Of a stretch of 64,000 nt of DNA, positions 36,436-44,899 are shown in pieces. Each line of letters starts with the position of its first letter. Positions within the stretch are counted from its first letter, which is position 1. The DNA is taken from contig CAMWXE010000010.1 in assembly GCA_947178145.1 (NCBI GenBank), forward strand, positions 21,971 to 85,970, read 5' to 3'. The stretch comes from an uncultured Lachnospiraceae bacterium (lineage in GTDB: Bacteria > Bacillota > Clostridia > Lachnospirales > Lachnospiraceae). A program made the translations under genes and the position numbers. The notes beneath the pieces are model-generated. The model made no database searches, had not been told where the DNA came from, and saw nothing but the letters and a program-made list of their open reading frames with translations.

Positions 36436-38176
36436 ATATAGAACCCAAGAATTTGATCATTATTCCATGCGTTCACCCAATCAAGCATTCCTTTCCCCGG
36501 AACGCAAACCCATACTTTCTGATGCGTTCTGGCGCAAAACCTTCTTTGACCAGTTCTGTCTCATAATGCCTCTCCTCGATCTGTGCGAGGGCGTTCGCAA
36601 GTGTTTCTTCCAAATCTTTTTCTTTTCTCGGCCTGTGTACCTTGAATTCTATGATATAGGCACAGCCGCGCTCTTTATCGACAGGTTTCAGCAAAATGTC
36701 GTAGCGTCCAAATCCGCTTTCCCTGTTGGATTTGATCGTGTACTGCCCGGACAGATCCACAATCATGCCAAGCACAAATCCATGGTAGAAACGCTCCGGT
36801 GCATCCTTTGATGATACCCCCTTTGCCGTGTCGAAGCTGGAGAAGCTCCCGAGTGCAATGTCATTCATAAATTCGTTCATGGAATCCACGTCATCAGCCA
36901 GCATTGCTTTGATAAAATCATTGTACGGGATTCTGGAATTGTTTTTAAACCAGCTGTTTACCATGTTCTCAAACAGAATGGACACCTCCAGGTTCGTTAG
37001 CGTCAGTGTGTACACCATGTCCTTACGCTCTCCTACTGTCTCCACTTTGAGAACCTTTAAGTACCCTGTTGCAAGCAGCAGGCTCCAGACTGCATTTTCG
37101 CTGTCGCCAAGCTGGTTAAACACGATCTGCTCATCGATCACGGCCGTAAAGCAGCCGCCTTTTATGAGTGTCTCCATTGTCTCCTTGATTTCTGCCTTGC
37201 CTGTCTGCAGCAGGGAATTAACCAGACCGTTTGAACTTGTATTCGTCCAGTATGCCTTGTACTTCCTTTCCTCGATAAACGAAGTGATGGACCATGGATT
37301 GTAGATGTCTGTGTACTTGCCGAATGTAAATCCATCATACCACCGCTTTACGTCCTTTTTCTCGCTGTCCAGTCCCATTTCATCCAGTGCATGGAACACC
37401 TCTTCCTCTGTAAAACCAAATGCTGTCGCATAAACATCTGATGTCGTCGTAACCACCTTCAGATTATTCAGATCAGAAAAAATACTCTCTTTCGATATCC
37501 TGGTAATCCCTGTGATGATTCCCCGGTACAGGTGCAGATTCGACTTGAATGTCCTGTCAAAAAAGCTCCTGAAAAATCTTACCGCTTCCTCCCAGTAACC
37601 GCCCAGCCACGCCTCCTGCATCGGAGTATCATATTCATCGAGGAGAATGATCACTTCTTTTCCATAATAGCGGTGCATAAACTTTGCCATCTGATGAACC
37701 GTGCCTGCGACCACTTTGTCCTCAATTCCAGCTTTTATATTTTCATAGTACTCTTTCTCATTCTGATTCAGCACATCTCCCTTGAGCAGATATGTATTCT
37801 CATTATACAGATCTGCAATCGTTTCCGTCATTTTGTACTTCATGTCATCGAAGTTTACTGCCTTGATGCTCGCAAAACTCAAAAAGATCACGGGAAAGGT
37901 TCCCTGAAGCTGCCGATAGCTCTCATGTTCCCATATGGAGAGACCTTCAAACAGATCTCCCCTGCCTGCATACTGATTCGAAAAAAAGCACTCCATCATA
38001 CTCATGTTCAGTGTTTTGCCAAACCTGCGCGGGCGTGTAATCAGCGTCACATCCGACCGGTTCTCCCACCACTCTTTGATGAAACTTGTCTTATCAACGT
38101 AAAAGGAGGCCTGCTCTCTGATTCTGTCAAACCGCTGCACACCGATATTTACGACTGTGCCACCACCCATAGATAC
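36436..38176. repeat. Direct repeat copy B (1,741 bp)
   Basis: The second copy of the repeat described at 34630-36370, in the same orientation and with the same length. Because it lies nearest the promoter at 38244-38272, it probably represents the arrangement from which copy A was derived, although direction cannot be proved from sequence alone. Confidence 0.9.
36473..38170 (-). CDS. AAA-ATPase-like/PD-(D/E)XK protein, tandem copy B
   Basis: The same protein as copy A from MGGGTVVNIGVQRF onward, with unchanged Walker A (RPRRFGKT), Walker B (LLDEYDTPM) and nuclease (FGRYD...IIEFKV) motifs. The start is at 38170. Its ribosome-binding sequence is GGGGGGTATCT rather than the GGGAGGTGTATCT of copy A, because the repeat ends six bases upstream of the ATG. 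The two identical proteins are therefore probably translated with different efficiency. A sigma-A promoter lies 75-100 bases upstream. The function of the family is unknown. Confidence 0.88.
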   Translation of the reverse strand: MGGGTVVNIGVQRFDRIREQASFYVDKTSFIKEWWENRSDVTLITRPRRFGKTLNMSMMECFFSNQYAGRGDLFEGLSIWEHESYRQLQGTFPVIFLSFASIKAVNFDDMKYKMTETIADLYNENTYLLKGDVLNQNEKEYYENIKAGIEDKVVAGTVHQMAKFMHRYYGKEVIILLDEYDTPMQEAWLGGYWEEAVRFFRSFFDRTFKSNLHLYRGIITGITRISKESIFSDLNNLKVVTTTSDVYATAFGFTEEEVFHALDEMGLDSEKKDVKRWYDGFTFGKYTDIYNPWSITSFIEERKYKAYWTNTSSNGLVNSLLQTGKAEIKETMETLIKGGCFTAVIDEQIVFNQLGDSENAVWSLLLATGYLKVLKVETVGERKDMVYTLTLTNLEVSILFENMVNSWFKNNSRIPYNDFIKAMLADDVDSMNEFMNDIALGSFSSFDTAKGVSSKDAPERFYHGFVLGMIVDLSGQYTIKSNRESGFGRYDILLKPVDKERGCAYIIEFKVHRPRKEKDLEETLANALAQIEERHYETELVKEGFAPERIRKYGFAFRGKECLIG

Positions 38177-38243
38177 CCCCCCAATGCGCATCGCTGTAAA
38201 CTATTTCTGGTCTACTCTTAAAGATGGGCAATATTCTTTTCCA

Positions 38244-38272
38244 AGTATATCATACCCAAAATGCAAAGTCCA
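38244..38272 (-). promoter_or_regulatory. Sigma-A promoter for the tandem AAA-like genes
   Basis: The minus strand reads TGGACT (38272-38267), 17 bases and TATACT (38249-38244). The spacer TTGCATTTTGGGTATGA and the flanking bases resemble those of the promoter at 30837-30865, so the two promoter segments are probably copies of each other. Confidence 0.65.
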
Positions 38273-38320
38273 TAATAAAACAAATGATAATTTCTCACGA
38301 ATTATACTTCGTGTTACTGT

Positions 38321-39199
38321 TCACTCCGCCGGATTCACATGCACCATGATATGTTTCACCTTAGCAAACTTCCCCTCAATCGAGTCATGCACGCGCTCGG
38401 CGATGCTATGGGCTTCGCGGAGTGTCTCATCTCCATCGGCCCTGATCTCGATATCCACATAGATCTTGTTGCCAAACACTCTTGTGCGAAGCAAGTCGAC
38501 TCCGAGTACGCCTTCCTGCGCCAGTGCACAGTCTTTCAATTCGTTTTCTGTCTCCTCATCACATGCCTTGTCGACCATCTTGTCGACGGCGTCTTTGAAG
38601 ATTTCATATGCCGCCTTCGCGATAAAGAAGCAAATGCACAGACTCGCGGCAGCATCACAGATTGGGAATCCGAGTCTTGCGCCTGCGATGCCGACGAGGG
38701 CTCCCACCGACGAGAGCGCGTCGGAGCGGTGGTGCCAGGCATCTGCCATCAGTGCACCAGAATCAATTTTCTTTGCGTTGGCTCTTGTATACCAGTACAT
38801 GCCCTCCTTTACTGCAATCGAAATAATCGCTGCCACTAGTGCCAGAAATCCGGGTGTCGCGAGATTTGTATAGTCTCCTGACAGGATTTTGCCGACTGCG
38901 CCGTAGCCGATTCCCAATCCTGTCACTGCCAAAATCGTTGCAAGCACAATCGCCGCCACGCATTCCATGCGCTCATGTCCATATGGGTGTTCCTTGTCAG
39001 ATTTTTTGCTGGATATCCTGATGCCGACAATGACCACAACGGTGCTAAAGACATCGGATGCAGAGTGTACCGCATCGCTGATCATCGCCCCTGAGTGGGC
39101 AAGGATTCCAGACAAAAGTTTAAAGATTGACAAGGCAGCATTTGCTGCAATACTCACAAAAGAAACTTTCATCGCCGTTTTCTCAAAATCATTTTTCAT
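38321..39199 (-). CDS. Cation diffusion facilitator metal exporter
   Basis: A 292-residue CDF protein. Six transmembrane helices precede a cytoplasmic C-terminal domain. Metal-site motifs are ISDAVHSASDV in TM2 and MADAWHHRSDALSS in TM5, with the connecting HPYGHERME loop. The C-terminal domain shows the ferredoxin-like metallochaperone fold ending VKHIMVHVNPAE. Such proteins export Zn, Co, Ni, Mn or Fe in exchange for protons. The long leader with an intrinsic terminator (39345-39560) suggests that expression is controlled by attenuation, plausibly by metal. The metal is not determinable here. Confidence 0.9.
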   Translation of the reverse strand: MKNDFEKTAMKVSFVSIAANAALSIFKLLSGILAHSGAMISDAVHSASDVFSTVVVIVGIRISSKKSDKEHPYGHERMECVAAIVLATILAVTGLGIGYGAVGKILSGDYTNLATPGFLALVAAIISIAVKEGMYWYTRANAKKIDSGALMADAWHHRSDALSSVGALVGIAGARLGFPICDAAASLCICFFIAKAAYEIFKDAVDKMVDKACDEETENELKDCALAQEGVLGVDLLRTRVFGNKIYVDIEIRADGDETLREAHSIAERVHDSIEGKFAKVKHIMVHVNPAE

Positions 39200-39344
39200 A
39201 AATTGTCCCGCCTTTCCAAAGAATCAATTTCAGAGATTATTCCATTTTCCAAAACTGACCTCTCTATGGCACCTGCAGTTAGGATATACTGATACGAATC
39301 GAATTATTATGATTGTGGGAGCTTTTGAGAGAATTTGAGAAAAG

Positions 39345-39390
39345 AAAAACACCCACGTATCAGTATTAGCAACTACTGTCCCGCGGATGT
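39345..39390 (-). terminator. Attenuator-like intrinsic terminator in the CDF leader
   Basis: On the minus strand ACATCCGCG pairs with CGTGGGTGT and, inside it, CAGTA pairs with TACTG. A run of T residues follows (complement of 39345-39349). It lies about 150 bases upstream of the CDF start in a gene-free leader, the arrangement expected of a riboswitch expression platform. Confidence 0.6.
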
Positions 39391-39600
39391 GATTTGGATA
39401 TGTTCTGTAATAACAAATGCAGCTTGCACAGGGTATTTGTGAACAGTTCCTTATCCACTGTCGCATATGCGACCCGGCTCCAAGGGTATTTCACCCCGGC
39501 CTGCTCAGTTTGTACTGTAGATTGTATGCAGTGCAAAGAGTTTCCTATTTGGGTTATATTTTTATTACTATATCACATATTTTTACCTATTTCAAGCGCT
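39391..39600 (-). promoter_or_regulatory. Structured 5' leader of the CDF gene, possible riboswitch
   Basis: The 580-bp gap between oleate hydratase and the CDF gene has no credible gene. Its minus strand contains several compact pairings: GGGTGAAATACCC, GTCGCATATGCGAC, and GCC/GGC-rich segments around 39475-39515. These lead into the terminator at 39345-39390. A metal-responsive class such as NiCo (czcD) would fit the downstream gene, but I do not recognise its consensus. The class is open. Confidence 0.4.
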
Positions 39601-39690
39601 TCTGTGACTACTCTTAGTTAGGGACCCTAAACAAGTGATTGTTCCCGCTTATCTGATTTTGACTCCTGGAGGCATTTGCCCTGTGAAACG

Positions 39691-39730
39691 AATAAAAATG
39701 CACCAGTTTTCAGGCTGATGCATTTTTATT
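39691..39730 (-). terminator. Intrinsic terminator of the oleate hydratase gene
   Basis: A 12-bp perfect inverted repeat AATAAAAATGCA/TGCATTTTTATT encloses a short loop with further pairing. It lies 50 bases after the oleate hydratase stop, and the arm supplies the T-run on the minus strand. Confidence 0.8.
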
Positions 39731-39779
39731 CCTTTGTGTCTATATTCCTGTCTCATTTATGCGATGTCTTTGCCACAAG

Positions 39780-41762
39780 TTATTTCTGAACAGTTCCCCG
39801 CTTCTTTTTCTGTATTATATCATGATCCTCGAGCAGCTTCTCGACCACAGTGCCCTTAATTGCCTTTAACAAAGGTAATTTCAGGGCGTTGAGCGGGCCC
39901 GGCAGCTCGATGTCAAGCGGTGATTTGCCGTCCATCAGTTTGACTGTGCTGTCGAGAAGCTCGCGGATATCATATACGCTGCCCCATACTTCCGGCACGC
40001 CGCGGTCCACCTTCAAAAGACCATATACCGCCTCCATCGCTGTTCTCACAGAGTATTCTGTTGTGAATATGGTATCTCTCGGCGTCTCTGCAAACTGTCC
40101 AAGAAATGCAAAGTTGACACATCCATCTGGAATGACATCCGGTCTGTCACCCTTTCTTCTGGGCATAAAGAACGCTGTGATGTAAGGCATCATGGTCGGC
40201 ACTGTCACCACCTCATCTTTGGCAAGCGCCGGAATATCCTCCACAGGAATTCCCATATGATACAGCCACTCCTGTGTAATCTCCTCGCCGGTACACTCCT
40301 TCATCGGCTTCTTTACATAATCGCCTTCCACGTCGGTGAAGAGACTGTATACCCAAATGCAGACTTCATCCTTTTTCTGCTCTTTGAACTGTCCCTGTCT
40401 GTTGATTGTCCAGCTCAGAAGCCACTTGGAATCCATACAGCTCACGATACCGCCGGTGACAACATTGCCGGTGCGCGGATCGCGTTTACAAATCTTCTGA
40501 ATCTGGTCGATAATCTGCTGGTTGGATGTTGTGACTGTGGCAGATTCCCAGTTTGTCTTCCCGATGTCGGAGCAGAACTTCTCAGGATGTCCAAAGGATT
40601 CATCCTGCGCTGCAATATTCTTCCAGAGACTCCAGCATCCGCTTGTTCTCACCTCTGCGTCGCCTGTCGGCGCATGTGTGTGGTCACCGTAGATGGTTCC
40701 TTCTGTACAGCTTCCGTTTGTGACAAATACCAGATCATTCTCTGTGAGTGGTATCGTCGTCTCCTCGCCATCCACCTTGCACACAATCGTCTTTGCTATC
40801 TTCCTGCCATCATCTGTCTTCTCGAAAATGACATTTGTGACTTCTGTCCTGTACTGGAAAGTTACGCCTGCTGCCTCAAGGTACTTGATCATTGGCAGTA
40901 TCAAGGACTCATACTGATTGTATTTCGTGAACTTCAATGCACTAAAATCAGGAAGTCCTCCTATATGGTGGATAAATCGCTGGAAGTAGAGCTTCATTTC
41001 AAGCGCACTGTGCCAGTTCTCAAACGCAAACATCGTCCGCCAATATAACCAGAAGGTTGAGTTGAATACTTCATCATCAAACACATCCTCGATGGTCTTG
41101 TCATACAAATCCTCATCCTTTGTCATAAAGAGCTTCATAATTTCCATACAGCCTTTTTGGCTTAGGTTGAACTTGCCGTCTGTATGCGCATCCTCTCCCT
41201 GCTTCACTGTCGCACGGCAAAGAGAATAGTTTGGATCCTTCTTGTTCAGCCAGTAGTACTCATCCAGAACCGATACCCCTGGCGTCTCTATGGAAGGAAT
41301 GCTCCGGAACAGATCCCACAGGCACTCGAAATGGTTCTCCATCTCGCGTCCGCCGCGCATCACATAGCCTCTGGAAGGATCAAAGATTCCATCACAGGCA
41401 CCACCGGGCAAATCCATTGCCTCCAGCACATGAATGTGTTCCCCCTTCATCTGTCCATCTCTTACCAGGAAACATGCCGCTGCAAGGGCGCCCAATCCGC
41501 TGCCCACAATATATGCTGATTTGTCGTCGACACCTTCTGGTTTCAGAGGGCGGGCAAAGGCTTCATAGTTTCCATTGCTGTAATAGATTCCCTTGCTGTT
41601 TCTCTCGAAACGTCCACGCTCTGTGTTTCGGAAATTGTTTACTTTCTCGGCGACCTCCTTCCTGTGTGCGTCCTTTCTGTTTTTTGATGCGATCACTGTC
41701 GCTCCTGCCGCGACTGCTGCCGCTGCAGCGACTCCGATTTTTACATGATTTTTATTAGCCAT
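39780..41762 (-). CDS. ohyA: Oleate hydratase (MCRA family) with N-terminal membrane segment
   Basis: About 660 residues. It is an FAD enzyme that adds water to the cis-9 double bond of oleic and linoleic acids to give 10-hydroxy fatty acids; in gut bacteria this detoxifies unsaturated fatty acids. The dinucleotide-binding motif is [20 protein letters not shown], followed by [32 protein letters not shown] and NQYESLILP. The start at 41762 follows AAGGAGAACAA. The N-terminus is unusual: residues 8-30 (an alanine-rich [16 protein letters not shown] stretch) form a hydrophobic segment with a basic tail not present in the classical soluble enzyme, so it may be membrane-anchored. Confidence 0.93.
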   Translation of the reverse strand: MANKNHVKIGVAAAAAVAAGATVIASKNRKDAHRKEVAEKVNNFRNTERGRFERNSKGIYYSNGNYEAFARPLKPEGVDDKSAYIVGSGLGALAAACFLVRDGQMKGEHIHVLEAMDLPGGACDGIFDPSRGYVMRGGREMENHFECLWDLFRSIPSIETPGVSVLDEYYWLNKKDPNYSLCRATVKQGEDAHTDGKFNLSQKGCMEIMKLFMTKDEDLYDKTIEDVFDDEVFNSTFWLYWRTMFAFENWHSALEMKLYFQRFIHHIGGLPDFSALKFTKYNQYESLILPMIKYLEAAGVTFQYRTEVTNVIFEKTDDGRKIAKTIVCKVDGEETTIPLTENDLVFVTNGSCTEGTIYGDHTHAPTGDAEVRTSGCWSLWKNIAAQDESFGHPEKFCSDIGKTNWESATVTTSNQQIIDQIQKICKRDPRTGNVVTGGIVSCMDSKWLLSWTINRQGQFKEQKKDEVCIWVYSLFTDVEGDYVKKPMKECTGEEITQEWLYHMGIPVEDIPALAKDEVVTVPTMMPYITAFFMPRRKGDRPDVIPDGCVNFAFLGQFAETPRDTIFTTEYSVRTAMEAVYGLLKVDRGVPEVWGSVYDIRELLDSTVKLMDGKSPLDIELPGPLNALKLPLLKAIKGTVVEKLLEDHDIIQKKKRGTVQK

Positions 41763-41904
41763 TTGTTCTCCTTTCCTGATGAATTCCTTCTGATTCATCT
41801 GCCGATTCTGTCTGATAAGGTTAGTATATCACAAAATGACTAACGGTCAATTCCTTTGGCAGCTAATTAATTCTTTTTTCAGAAAGATAAGATTTTCGTA
41901 AGAT

Positions 41905-42357
41905 TTATAGAATACCCGTATCCTGCATATATGCAATATCCTGTATGATTTCCAGGCAGTCTGTCCTGCGCAGTTGTGATTCCTGCCCGCCTGCGCAATC
42001 CAGGAGAACAGTGTTCTCCATAGCTTCCTGTCCGATTAGGACCGTGTCCTCTCTGCTGCCCAGCGGCAGTGTTTTTTTACCGCCGGCACATATTTCCGGT
42101 CTGCTGATTTTTTCTGTCAATGTATGTCCTGATTTTCCTGCCTCTGTTTCACTTGCAGCCACTGTTTTCTTCCGCCTCTTCCGGCTCGCAAAAGATCTCC
42201 CTGACACCATCTGCCAACATTTTGCGATATCCAGCACGACAAACATTACAGCAGCCGACACCGCAAGTGCGCCTGATACTGCAAACAGCAGATATGACAC
42301 TGTTGTCATATGTTCGATGCTCATGCCCATCACATTCACGCCTGTTCTGACCTCCAT
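41905..42357 (-). CDS. Small membrane protein of the kinase cluster
   Basis: About 150 residues of unknown family. A single transmembrane helix (LLFAVSGALAVSAAVMFVVL) is followed by a basic stretch (SRKRRKKT) and a hydrophilic cytoplasmic tail. The tail contains two similar Thr motifs, EDTVLIGQE and ENTVLLD. Threonines in such TVL contexts are typical phospho-sites read by FHA domains, so this may be a substrate or anchor for the neighbouring kinase and FHA protein; that is inference. The start could be ATG 42357 or a GTG or ATG a few codons later. It begins 11 bp after the kinase stop. Confidence 0.6.
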   Translation of the reverse strand: MEVRTGVNVMGMSIEHMTTVSYLLFAVSGALAVSAAVMFVVLDIAKCWQMVSGRSFASRKRRKKTVAASETEAGKSGHTLTEKISRPEICAGGKKTLPLGSREDTVLIGQEAMENTVLLDCAGGQESQLRRTDCLEIIQDIAYMQDTGIL

Positions 42358-42367
42358 ACCTCTGATA

Positions 42368-44062
42368 TCATTTGTTTTCCCCTTCCTTGTAAGTTGACCG
42401 CACCATCTTGTATGCCCCGTCGATAATCCAGCGGATTGCCTCAATCTCCTGCTGTGTGGCACTCGCCGCCCCCTGCTCCATCTGCCGCATCGATTCCTCA
42501 AGCTCCTCCAGCATAACGATAATCTCGTCACCTGTCACGCCGTCCTCCCGAAAATACTTCACATACTCGACAACACGTGTCGCAATCTCCCGATAGATGC
42601 GCAAGGTGATGAGTTCCCTGTCAGGTGCGGCGTCGTTCAGCACTTTTAGCTCTGCCAGACTTCGCCAGTATGCTCCGTACATCCCAGCATCTGTACCGTC
42701 AATCTGCGATGCAATCACCTTCTTATAAAAAGTTCCAATCTCCACATACAACTTACATCGTCTGCATTCTGCCTCCCTGGAAGCATCCTGCGCATAGTAG
42801 TCCAGCGCTGTCTGGAACCAGCTGACCGCCCTCGACGGCCGATTTTCCTCATGCACATAGTAATACCAGTACGCATTGCCCATCTCATAGCAAAAGTCTG
42901 CGTATGCGGCAGCGTTCTTTTTCTGAAAATTCTGCAAATACTTGTGTGCGCTGATGTTTAGCCGCAGAAAAAGCTCCTCCTCGGCATCGCTGAACACACC
43001 ATCCTCGACAGCCTTCACATAAAATCCATGATACGCCTCTGGTCTGCCCTCATCGACAGCTATCGCATCCAGATACAGTGCACACGCCTCCACGGAATCC
43101 GCCGAAATCTCTGCCAGATGCATCAGGTCCTCATATTCGCTTCCCTGCTTTCTGTCTGCTGCCACAGCAAATCCCATCCCGCTGACCATGCAGGCGAAGG
43201 AAAGCCCTATGACTGCCCCGAATAATCGCAGTCTGCTGCGGTATCTGCGCTGCGCCTGTATTTCCAGATCTTTATAGTGTTCGAGGTCATATCGAAGCTC
43301 CTTGACAGTCTGATACCGATCCGCCGGATTTTTCTGAGTGCACTTTTGTATGATGCGTTCCAGTCCGGTGGACAGTGACGAATTCCACTTTGTAATCGGA
43401 TACATCTCGTAAGGGGGCTCTGACGGATTGTGTCCGGTGACCAGATGATACAACGTCGCCCCAAGGCAATAAATATCGGTGCGGGAATCTGTCTGTCCCA
43501 TGCCGCCAAACTGCTCTGGGGCTGCATATCCGTTGGTTCCCAGGCAAACCGTGTCCGCCACGTTCTTTTCCTTAAACTCCCGCGCCGTGCCAAAGTCAAT
43601 CAAAACGACACTCCCCTCAGACTTGAGCATAATATTGGAAGGCTTCATGTCGCGATAGATAATCGGCACTGGCCTTGTGTGCAGGTAATCCAGCACATCA
43701 CACAGCTGTAACGCCCACGCAGCCACTTTTTCCTGCGGCTGTGCGCCCTCCTCTGTCAGAAGCCTCTCCAGCGTGTTTCCTTCAATATAATCCATAACAA
43801 TTAGGAAATTTTCATCAGAATCGATGACATCTACGATACTTGGAAGATTTGGATGTTTCAGTTTCTTTAGCAGGTCTGTCTCTATGATGAGACTCTGCCG
43901 CAGCAGGTTGAAATCCCTGTTCAGGGATTTCCGTACCTCTTTGACCGCCCATGGCTTGTTTGCCCTTTCATTGATGGCAAGGTATACATTGCTCATACCA
44001 CCATGGCCGATTTCGTTCAATATCTTATATTTTCCGTCAATGACGGATCCTATTTTTAACAT
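42368..44062 (-). CDS. Hanks-type Ser/Thr protein kinase with TPR-like tail
   Basis: A 564-residue kinase. The kinase domain at residues 1-270 has glycine loop GHGGMSNVYLA, lysine in KPWAVKEVRK, catalytic IIYRDMKPSNIML (YRD instead of HRD), DFG in LIDFGTAREF and the activation segment GTNGYAAPEQFG. A single transmembrane helix follows (LFGAVIGLSFACMVSGMGFAVAA, in two parts around residues 285-307). The extracytoplasmic part is helical, TPR-like and without PASTA repeats, so it probably does not sense muropeptides as PrkC does. It lies in the order FHA protein, PP2C, kinase, small membrane protein with 10-12 bp gaps, a clear operon. Confidence 0.92.
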   Translation of the reverse strand: MLKIGSVIDGKYKILNEIGHGGMSNVYLAINERANKPWAVKEVRKSLNRDFNLLRQSLIIETDLLKKLKHPNLPSIVDVIDSDENFLIVMDYIEGNTLERLLTEEGAQPQEKVAAWALQLCDVLDYLHTRPVPIIYRDMKPSNIMLKSEGSVVLIDFGTAREFKEKNVADTVCLGTNGYAAPEQFGGMGQTDSRTDIYCLGATLYHLVTGHNPSEPPYEMYPITKWNSSLSTGLERIIQKCTQKNPADRYQTVKELRYDLEHYKDLEIQAQRRYRSRLRLFGAVIGLSFACMVSGMGFAVAADRKQGSEYEDLMHLAEISADSVEACALYLDAIAVDEGRPEAYHGFYVKAVEDGVFSDAEEELFLRLNISAHKYLQNFQKKNAAAYADFCYEMGNAYWYYYVHEENRPSRAVSWFQTALDYYAQDASREAECRRCKLYVEIGTFYKKVIASQIDGTDAGMYGAYWRSLAELKVLNDAAPDRELITLRIYREIATRVVEYVKYFREDGVTGDEIIVMLEELEESMRQMEQGAASATQQEIEAIRWIIDGAYKMVRSTYKEGENK

Positions 44063-44072
44063 ACGTCTTTTC

Positions 44073-44888
44073 CTATTCTATTGCATTTGTCGCTTTGAGC
44101 AAAATGGCAGATATGTTGTCGCGCTCGCCTCGCGCCTTGATATTTTCCATTACATACCGGAGCCGTCCGTTCATAAAATGAGAATTGTTCAGCCGGTTTT
44201 CCACATACCACTCCATTCCATCAAATGCCGTGTGGCAATAGTCATAGAGTTCAACCTCCGTCAGCTTATGCCGAAACCCGTCAGAGCACACCAGAAACGT
44301 GTCATCATCATAAAAATCTCCCATCAGGAAATCAGGTTTCACACTGCTCACCGTGCCAATGCACTGCAGCAAAACATTCCTGCGCGCATCTGTCTGCGCC
44401 TGCTCTGGCGTCATGTGCCCAAGCGCCACTTCCCTCGCCACATAGGTCTGGTCTGAAGTCAGCTGTTCCATGCCGTTTCCCATCACATAAACACGGCAGT
44501 CGCCCACATGGGAGATATAATAGCGCCCCTCCAGCAAAAGCATTGCTGTGAGTGTCGTCCCCATCGCAGCCTGCTGTCCCTTACTGTAATCCATGATTTT
44601 GGTATTACAATCATTCGCAAGCTGATACCAGACCTGCTCTAATATCTCCTCCGAAAATCCCTTTGCCAAAAGCCGCGGCAGTTCCTTTAAAAACCACTGC
44701 TCATACGCACGCACCACCGTAGTGCTTGCCACCTCACCCTGCTCTAAGCCTCCCATGCCATCACACATCACTGCAAAGGCAGCCTCGCCACAGATTGTAT
44801 TTGCCACCTTCACTGTCAGACTATCCTGATTGATCTCTTTTGTCGTCCCCGCATCTGTGTGTGCTGCCACTGTATAATGCCATCTCAT
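44073..44888 (-). CDS. PP2C-family Ser/Thr phosphatase
   Basis: A 271-residue PPM phosphatase. The metal-binding aspartates are in DAGTTKEINQDS, VMCDGMGGLEQGE, VCSDGF and ERDNISAIL, and SHVGDCRVY is also present. No membrane segment is seen. It should dephosphorylate proteins modified by the kinase encoded 10 bp downstream, including the kinase itself. It belongs to the same operon as the FHA protein upstream. Confidence 0.93.
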   Translation of the reverse strand: MRWHYTVAAHTDAGTTKEINQDSLTVKVANTICGEAAFAVMCDGMGGLEQGEVASTTVVRAYEQWFLKELPRLLAKGFSEEILEQVWYQLANDCNTKIMDYSKGQQAAMGTTLTAMLLLEGRYYISHVGDCRVYVMGNGMEQLTSDQTYVAREVALGHMTPEQAQTDARRNVLLQCIGTVSSVKPDFLMGDFYDDDTFLVCSDGFRHKLTEVELYDYCHTAFDGMEWYVENRLNNSHFMNGRLRYVMENIKARGERDNISAILLKATNAIE

Positions 44889-44899
44889 ATGCTCTGCTC

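Noticed and set aside
38296..38313. CACGAA-TTATAC-TTCGTG hairpin after the CDF gene
   Set aside because: The six-base stem has no T-run on the minus strand, so it is not a convincing terminator.
39391..39600. T-box, cobalamin or NiCo riboswitch assignment
   Set aside because: No T-box GGGTGGNACCGCG-type sequence, no B12-box and no confident NiCo consensus were visible; only a generic structured leader is claimed.
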